Assembly: GCF_021991925.1 (NCBI RefSeq)
Contig: NZ_RXZI01000005.1
Span: 186,001 to 250,000, forward strand
Direction: 5' to 3'
DNA length: 64,000 nt
Source of the DNA: Sutcliffiella horikoshii
GTDB taxonomy: Bacteria > Bacillota > Bacilli > Bacillales > Bacillaceae_I
Shown here: positions 59,127-64,000 of the stretch, one piece after another
Layout: each line of letters starts with the position of its first letter
Position numbering within the stretch: the first letter of the stretch is position 1
Made by a program: the position numbers and the translations under genes
The notes under the pieces: model-generated
Database searches by the model: none
Seen by the model: the letters and a program-made list of their open reading frames with translations, nothing else
What the model was told of the DNA's origin: nothing

Positions 59127-61059
59127 GTGAATAACGAAACGATTCAAGCATTACAATTTACAGATTTGAAGAAAGATGTGGCATCCCTTGCCATTTCAGA
59201 ACCAGGGAAAAATGCGGTAATGGCATTGGAACCATCCATTCATAAAAGACAGATTGAAGCTTGGTTAAATGAAGTCACAGAAGGGAAGAAGATACTCTCT
59301 ATTAGTTCAAGCGTGCCAATTCATGGACTTCAAGGCATTGAGTATATTCTCAAAAATCTCCATAAAGGGATTGCATTCAGGCCAGACCAGCTGATTGGTC
59401 TATACGAATTCCTTGATACCATTGAAAAACTTAAGCGATTTATGAAAGACAAAGAATCTGCAGCACCTGTTATCACAAGCTATATGTATTCCGTCGTAGA
59501 GCTTTCTCACGTGGCGGAAGAAATCATCCGTTGCATTCGAAACGGGAGGGTGGATGATTACGCAAGCAAGGAGCTGCTGAAGGTAAGAAAGCAGATTTCC
59601 ACTTTGGAGGAACGAATTAAAAGCCGTATCGAGCAATTGGTCAAGTCGAGCAAATACAGTAAATATCTTCAGGAGAGTCTATTTAGTACTAGAAATGGCA
59701 GATATGTTGTTCCTGTTCGAAAGGAATATAAAAATAATATAAAGGGCGCTGTGCTGGATGTATCTGCTTCAGGATCCACCGTGTTCATGGAGCCAGAAGA
59801 AATCAGTATTATGCAAGATTCCATCAGTATGCTGAAGTATCAGGAAGAGGCCGAAGAGGAGCAGATTCTTTTTGCGCTGACTGGTTTGGTACAAGAGCAT
59901 GAAAAAGAAATCAAACTGGCGATGGAGTTGATGGTCAGTTATGATGTTATTTTTGCAAAGGCAAAGCACAGCTTAATGGTAATGGGAACGTCACCTCAGA
60001 TAAATGAGCATCATGTCATACGATTAGCCGGGGCGAGACATCCTTTACTTGGAAAAAACGCTGTACCTTTAAACCTGGTCATAGGTGAGGACTACGATGC
60101 ACTTGTTATCACAGGACCGAACACTGGAGGAAAAACAGTCACGATAAAAAACGGTGGGCCTACTAACGGTAATGGCTCAGTGTGGGTTGCATATCCCTGC
60201 TGAACAAGGAAGCGAGATTGCCATCTTTCACAAAGTGCTGGTGGACATAGGCGATGGGCAAAGTATCGAACAGTCATTGAGTACGTTCTCTTCCAGGGTG
60301 AAAAATATAATTGAAATCTTGGCAGAATCCACACCGCAAACCCTGGTACTCTTGGATGAGCTAGGTTCCGGAACAGATCCAGCGGAAGGGATGGGGCTCG
60401 CCACTTCCATCTTAGAAGAACTATATAACAAGGGAACGACGATGCTTGCCACGACCCACTATAGTGAAATCAAGGAGTTCGCAAATGAACGGGAGGGCTT
60501 CTGTAACGGATCGATGGAATTTGACGTGAACACCCTAAAACCGACATACCGCCTTATCGTTGGAAAAGGAGGAGACAGTCAGGCATTTGCCATCGCTTTG
60601 CGTCTAGGCATGCACCCTAAGTTAATAGAAAGAGCACACGAAATAACCTATAAAGAAGTGAAAGATTACAGTGGAAAAACGGATAGACCAAGACATGAAC
60701 TCGAAAGGCAACTAGCGATGAATCGCAAGTATGTCAGAAAGATGAAGCATCCGGAAAAAGAGAAGACCAAACAGGAAATCATATTTAAGAAGGGCGACAA
60801 TGTGAGGATTGCCTCTCTTGGGGAGTTCGGTATCGTTTATAAGCCGGCTGATGAAAAAGGGGATGTGGAGGTGATGGTAAAAGGACGGATGGAGACCTTT
60901 AACCACAAGCGACTATCTCTTTATATTAAAGCGGAAGATCTATACACGGATGATTACGACATGGATATTGTGTTTGAATCGAAAGAAAACCGGAAACTTA
61001 GGAACAAGATGAAAAAGCATCATGTGGATGAGGTGATCTTGGAAGAGTCGGACGACTGA
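59127..61059 (+). pseudogene. Short MutS2-like ATPase with one-base frameshift
   Basis: Two frames together encode about 643 residues of a MutS2 relative: MutS domain III core (about 1-300), Walker A GPNTGGKT (about 333-340), Walker B LVLLDELGSGTDPAEG, the ATTHYSEIK switch, a shortened coiled coil and a KOW-like domain (KKGDNVRIASLGEFGIVYK). The C-terminal Smr nuclease domain of MutS2 is absent. Reading shifts by one base at the A-run 60146-60151 (six A; five would keep the frame ATA-AAA-ACG-GTG), so the first frame stops at 60203. GTG start with AGGAGG 7 bases upstream. B. subtilis MutS2 acts on collided ribosomes; a similar role is inferred. Confidence 0.82.
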
Positions 61060-61201
61060 TGTTTTGGAGGTGTAAAGCTGAAGTAAACAATGTATAGTTG
61101 TTGTGAATTATTGGTAAAAATGCTTTTTTTGGTTCTGATTTTTTGTATGATGGAACTTGTAATCCAATAAAACAAGCATAGCTCAAGGAGGAAGTCCGAT
61201 C

Positions 61202-61351
61202 ATGAAAAAATGGTTTTTGGCTTTATCATCTTCCGTATTATTACTAGCTCTTGCCACTGGATGCGCCGCTGATAATGAAGAAATGAACAACAACAACGAA
61301 ACAAACATGGAACAAAATGAAACGAATACGGGTGAAACGAACGAAGAATAG
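61202..61351 (+). CDS. Small lipoprotein
   Basis: 49 residues: signal peptide with lipobox ALATGC (cysteine at 21) then a short, acidic, Asn/Glu/Thr-rich tail of 28 residues with no fold. AAGGAGG precedes the ATG. Such minimal lipoproteins are frequent in Bacillus and have no known function. It stands alone between the MutS2-like gene and the repeat array. Confidence 0.72.
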   Translation: MKKWFLALSSSVLLLALATGCAADNEEMNNNNETNMEQNETNTGETNEE

Positions 61352-61436
61352 GTTGAGTAAATGAAGGTACCTGGAAGTGACAGCTCTTTTAAAAGGAGTA
61401 GGATACTTCTGGGTGCTTCTTTATTTGAGGCTCCTC

Positions 61437-61638
61437 TTGTGACGGGATTACTCACCGTTATGCTGGAATTTTTTAATATTGTGAAGGGATTACACTGAGT
61501 TGTGCTGTGATTTCCCCTCCTTGTGCCGGGATTGTTGTCTCGGAGATATACTCAAGTTAAAAAGAGAGCCAAAAAACGGTCAATTGTGACGGGATTTCCT
61601 CTTTTTGTGAATGGATTAGCCAATCAAGTGCCGGGATT
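61437..61638 (+). repeat. Degenerate 21-bp repeat array in exact phase
   Basis: The motif TTGTGACGGGATT and variants start at 61437, 61458, 61479, 61500, 61521, 61584, 61605 and 61626, every one on a 21-base grid. The two grid positions at 61542 and 61563 are decayed. Sequence between motifs is not conserved. 21 bases equals two DNA turns. No gene is present in 61352-61729. Confidence 0.82.
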
Positions 61639-61663
61639 TTAAAAAAAAACAAAATACCCATAA

Positions 61664-61714
61664 AAAACCACTGCAACCGAGAGGTATTCCCCTCGATTAC
61701 AGCAGTTTCTACAA
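61664..61714 (-). terminator. Terminator of the subtilase gene
   Basis: On the minus strand ACTGCTGTAATCGAG pairs imperfectly with CTCGGTTGCAGT, followed by GGTTTTTT. Confidence 0.72.
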
Positions 61715-61729
61715 AATCAAAAATCAAAA

Positions 61730-63667
61730 TCAGTTCACAATCGCCAAAGAAAACGCCTGTGGACCTTGAGGAACATTGTATGCCTGAACCTCTACCGTAT
61801 ATGTCCCACTTTGTGGAGCATTGATAAATACATTTTCTACGTTATTACGACCATCCCAGTTATTATCAAATGGTGCAGTAAAGTCATTTCCAACATATTT
61901 CGTTCCGTTCGGAGCAGTAATGACTAAATCAAGGTCATTTACTAACGTCACAGAAGCGGATGTGCTTGCAGGAGCATCAGACCATACTAGAGAAATTTTA
62001 AGTGGCTTGCCTGATGTTGCATTGAAGGAGTACGTCGCCTTTTGGCTTGTGGACAGGGAGCTTGTCTCATTCACAAATGCAGTGTTTAAAGACTTATCCA
62101 ATGTCACACGGCCCCAACCTTGGTTGCCGTTCGGGAATCCAAGACCAACATCAGTGGCACCCGCAATTAGCGCAGCCTTCAATAAGGACGGTTTAGGTGT
62201 GATGCCTCTGTTTTTGATAAAGTGCTCACGTAATTGTGCCACGTTCCCTGCAACAATCGGTGTTGCCATGGAAGTTCCACCCATGTACGCATATTTGCTG
62301 TCATGGTTTGCCCAGAAGGAAGAATCCGGCGCAAGGGAAGAGCGTGCTGATAAAATAAATGTTCCTGGCGCCATTACATCCGGCTTGATTCGACCGTCAC
62401 GAGTAGGTCCTCGTGAAGAGAACTGTGCAACATGATTGATATTGTCTGCATAAGACCCAAAGCTTGGACGATAGTTTTCTGTAGCTCCAACTGTAATGGC
62501 ATTTTTCGCTGTACCAGGTGCACTGATGGTGCCACTGTTCGGCCCTTCATTCCCGGCTGCGAAAAGAACAGCCATGTCATTTTTACGAACATAGTCATCG
62601 ACATTTCTGGAATCTGTCGTGTAGGCGCCGTTTACCGCAGCACCCCAAGAGTTCGTATGAATTCTTGCTCCGGCGCTGTAAGCTTGGCTGAATAAAGTGC
62701 TCAGGTTGGATGGAAGGCCTCCCAATCCGCCGCTGCTATCCATGATGGATTGGAACACAAGGTTTGCCTGTGGTGCCATCCCTTTATTGGTTGCCCCGTT
62801 TCCAAGTACAGATCCGGCAACGTGGGTACCATGACCGTTCGGGTCGTTGGAATTATTAGATCTTCCTAATGCATATAACGCGGTAATTTTTCCGCGGAAA
62901 GCTTCGTGCATGGAGCTATCGTTACGCCCGGTATCTAGACCTGTATCTGCAACTGCCACTACTTGACCTTGCCCGTATAATCCATAGCTGTTTTGCGCAA
63001 CGTCTGCTTTAACAATTCCTCTCGCTACATCATTCATCACCTTATATTCCGGTTTTGGAGAGATATAAAGTACGTCATGGTTGGCAGCATATTCGACAAT
63101 TTCGTCTATCCCTTTGAAAGTGATTTCTTTATTATTTTGTTTAGCATCAAGTGCAACGGCCTTTACAAAAGCAGAAGCGCCTTTGGTGAATAAAAGTGGG
63201 TCGATCTTATAAAGGGGAAGGAAGGGCTCTACAGATTCTAAATGAGCGATACCGTTAGTGGCCTTTGCAACATCACCCTTGTATTCCACAATGTATGCAT
63301 AGTCTGGTATGTAATCTACAATGGTTGCTCCTGTAGCCTCCAGCTCTTTTTTTGTTTCTTCTAAAATCGGACCATCAAACTGTGCAATATAGAGTCTATT
63401 GTCTTTTGGCACGACCTCTAGCTTTTTTTGTAGACCTTTTGGAATTTTGACATTCTCTGTATTTGCTAGAAAAGAAGCTTCACCAATTTTGCCATTTTTA
63501 GATACTGTCTTCTTCTCAGTTATCTGGCTGACTCCCTTGAAATCTAGTTCAAAGTTGCTAGCTCCCCCTGTTGATGGACTGCTAAGCGCAACAGTGGAAA
63601 GAATGGTTGCTGCTGATAAAACGGATAAAAACACTTTCTTTGATTGACCCTTTTTCTTCATCCTCAT
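61730..63667 (-). CDS. Extracellular subtilisin-like serine protease, KP-43 type
   Basis: About 645 residues: signal peptide (1-35), a propeptide to about 205, then the mature protease beginning near NDVARGIVKADVAQNSYGLYG. This and the VAVADTGLDTG segment are almost as recalled for the oxidatively stable KP-43 alkaline protease of Bacillus. Catalytic triad: Asp in VADTGLD, His in GHGTHVAG, Ser in GGTSMATP. A C-terminal beta-sandwich domain (about 535-645, VTLVNDLDLVITAPNG) follows. ATG 63667 is best placed after GAGAGGAG; ATGs at 63673 and 63661 are alternatives. Confidence 0.94.
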   Translation of the reverse strand: MRMKKKGQSKKVFLSVLSAATILSTVALSSPSTGGASNFELDFKGVSQITEKKTVSKNGKIGEASFLANTENVKIPKGLQKKLEVVPKDNRLYIAQFDGPILEETKKELEATGATIVDYIPDYAYIVEYKGDVAKATNGIAHLESVEPFLPLYKIDPLLFTKGASAFVKAVALDAKQNNKEITFKGIDEIVEYAANHDVLYISPKPEYKVMNDVARGIVKADVAQNSYGLYGQGQVVAVADTGLDTGRNDSSMHEAFRGKITALYALGRSNNSNDPNGHGTHVAGSVLGNGATNKGMAPQANLVFQSIMDSSGGLGGLPSNLSTLFSQAYSAGARIHTNSWGAAVNGAYTTDSRNVDDYVRKNDMAVLFAAGNEGPNSGTISAPGTAKNAITVGATENYRPSFGSYADNINHVAQFSSRGPTRDGRIKPDVMAPGTFILSARSSLAPDSSFWANHDSKYAYMGGTSMATPIVAGNVAQLREHFIKNRGITPKPSLLKAALIAGATDVGLGFPNGNQGWGRVTLDKSLNTAFVNETSSLSTSQKATYSFNATSGKPLKISLVWSDAPASTSASVTLVNDLDLVITAPNGTKYVGNDFTAPFDNNWDGRNNVENVFINAPQSGTYTVEVQAYNVPQGPQAFSLAIVN

Positions 63668-63889
63668 GCTCATCTCCTCTCAATTGATAACACAAGAATA
63701 ATTTAGCATATTAAAGAAAGAATTTATATTGGGAAAATTCAGAATAAAAGACTGAGATTATAGAGGAAATAAACATTCAATTTCCCAATGGAAAGAATTG
63801 TAGATTCTTTATAACATCAGCCATTGATAGTTTCTATGGTAAAATATACATAAAAACAGCTATAGTAAGATAAAAGGGGATATGGAAAC

Positions 63890-64000
63890 ATGCATAAAAT
63901 CATGCTTATTGAAGATGATAGGCAGTTAAGCGAGCTTGTAGGAAACCATTTGGAGAGATATGGCTACACGATATACAAGCCAAATGATTTCCAACATATC
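63890..64000 (+). CDS. Response regulator, N-terminus only (window end)
   Basis: 37 residues of a receiver domain: M-H-K-I-M-L-I-E-D-D with the acidic pair that binds Mg2+, then QLSELVGNHLERYGY. The start resembles BceR/GraR-type regulators of antimicrobial peptide sensing, but the phosphorylated Asp and DNA-binding domain lie outside the window. AAAAGGGGA precedes the ATG by 9 bases. TTGATA near 63827 could be part of its promoter. Confidence 0.78.
   Translation, partial: MHKIMLIEDDRQLSELVGNHLERYGYTIYKPNDFQHI

Noticed and set aside
60146-60151. Programmed frameshifting in the MutS2-like gene
   Set aside because: The A6 run is short, there is no stimulatory structure that I can identify, and the ATPase core would depend on it; a mutation or error is simpler.
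61821-62435. 204-residue plus-strand frame in the subtilase region
   Set aside because: Fully antisense to the protease gene with complete catalytic triad; a long shadow frame from codon bias.
1-64000. Prophage, transposase or integrated plasmid
   Set aside because: No integrase, transposase, capsid, terminase or replication gene was found; accessory content consists of metabolic and transport operons and non-coding repeats.

Overview
The window reads as chromosomal DNA from a low-to-mid GC, endospore-forming Bacillaceae bacterium. Evidence: AGGAGG-type ribosome binding sites, many TTG/GTG starts, U-tailed terminators, a sporulation protein (YunB), a T-box leader, LexA/cre/Zur-type operators of the Bacillus kind, FosB, OhrA/OhrR and a KP-43-like subtilase. 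From memory of B. subtilis, much of the backbone follows the yqjA...yqkC order: yqjA, mce/yqjC, yqjD, yqjE, polY1, rnz, namA, yqjN, proI, yqjP, yqjQ, polY2, yqjX, yqkB, yqkC. Accessory blocks are inserted into it.

Region by region. 1-2.3 kb: 3' part of oligoendopeptidase F, a YqjA-like membrane protein and an L,D-transpeptidase. 2.4-15.9 kb: a catabolic island for anthranilate/3-hydroxyanthranilate. It has an HpaB-type flavin monooxygenase, an IclR regulator, 3-hydroxyanthranilate dioxygenase, ACMS decarboxylase, aminomuconate deaminase, aminomuconic semialdehyde dehydrogenase, the lower meta-cleavage enzymes down to acetyl-CoA and pyruvate, a stand-alone FMN adenylyltransferase domain and a TRAP transporter. 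Two cre-like sites suggest catabolite repression. 16-24 kb: membrane proteins, the 31-residue Prli42, epimerase/carboxylase, peptidase, CheW-like protein, ohrA/ohrR with a phased repeat operator, and polY1. 24-35 kb: yunB, a pair of very small genes under two LexA boxes, HAD, rnz-fosB, a methyltransferase, namA, yqjN, a Nudix protein, a GNAT protein, and proC behind a proline T-box. 35.5-35.9 kb: six exact-period 52-bp tandem repeats. 36-44 kb: yqjP, yqjQ, a lipoprotein, an ankyrin protein, LexA-controlled polY2, an HPr/Crh-like protein without the catalytic histidine, and a radical SAM protein.

44.4-51.8 kb is a seven-gene operon (EamA exporter, Opp/Nik/Cnt-type ABC importer, MATE exporter) behind a good promoter with a Zur-like box at its transcription start. 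This is best read as a zinc-responsive metallophore transport operon whose biosynthetic genes are not in the window. 52-58.5 kb holds small housekeeping and hypothetical genes, a signal peptidase, an aminoglycoside-nucleotidyltransferase-like protein, a GNAT gene broken by one stop codon and a Nudix protein. 58.5-61.1 kb is the most unusual region: a strong promoter, a 7-codon leader peptide and antiterminator/terminator-like hairpins precede a short MutS2-like gene (no Smr domain) that carries a one-base frameshift just after its Walker A motif. 61.2-64 kb: a small lipoprotein, an exactly phased 21-bp degenerate repeat array, the KP-43-like protease and the start of a response regulator gene.

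Three dispersed repeat families tie the window together: a 61-bp stem-loop element (three copies, each just downstream of a gene), a roughly 106-130-bp GC-rich palindromic element (three copies), and the local tandem arrays. All calls rest on reading the sequence and on recalled family knowledge; no database search was run.
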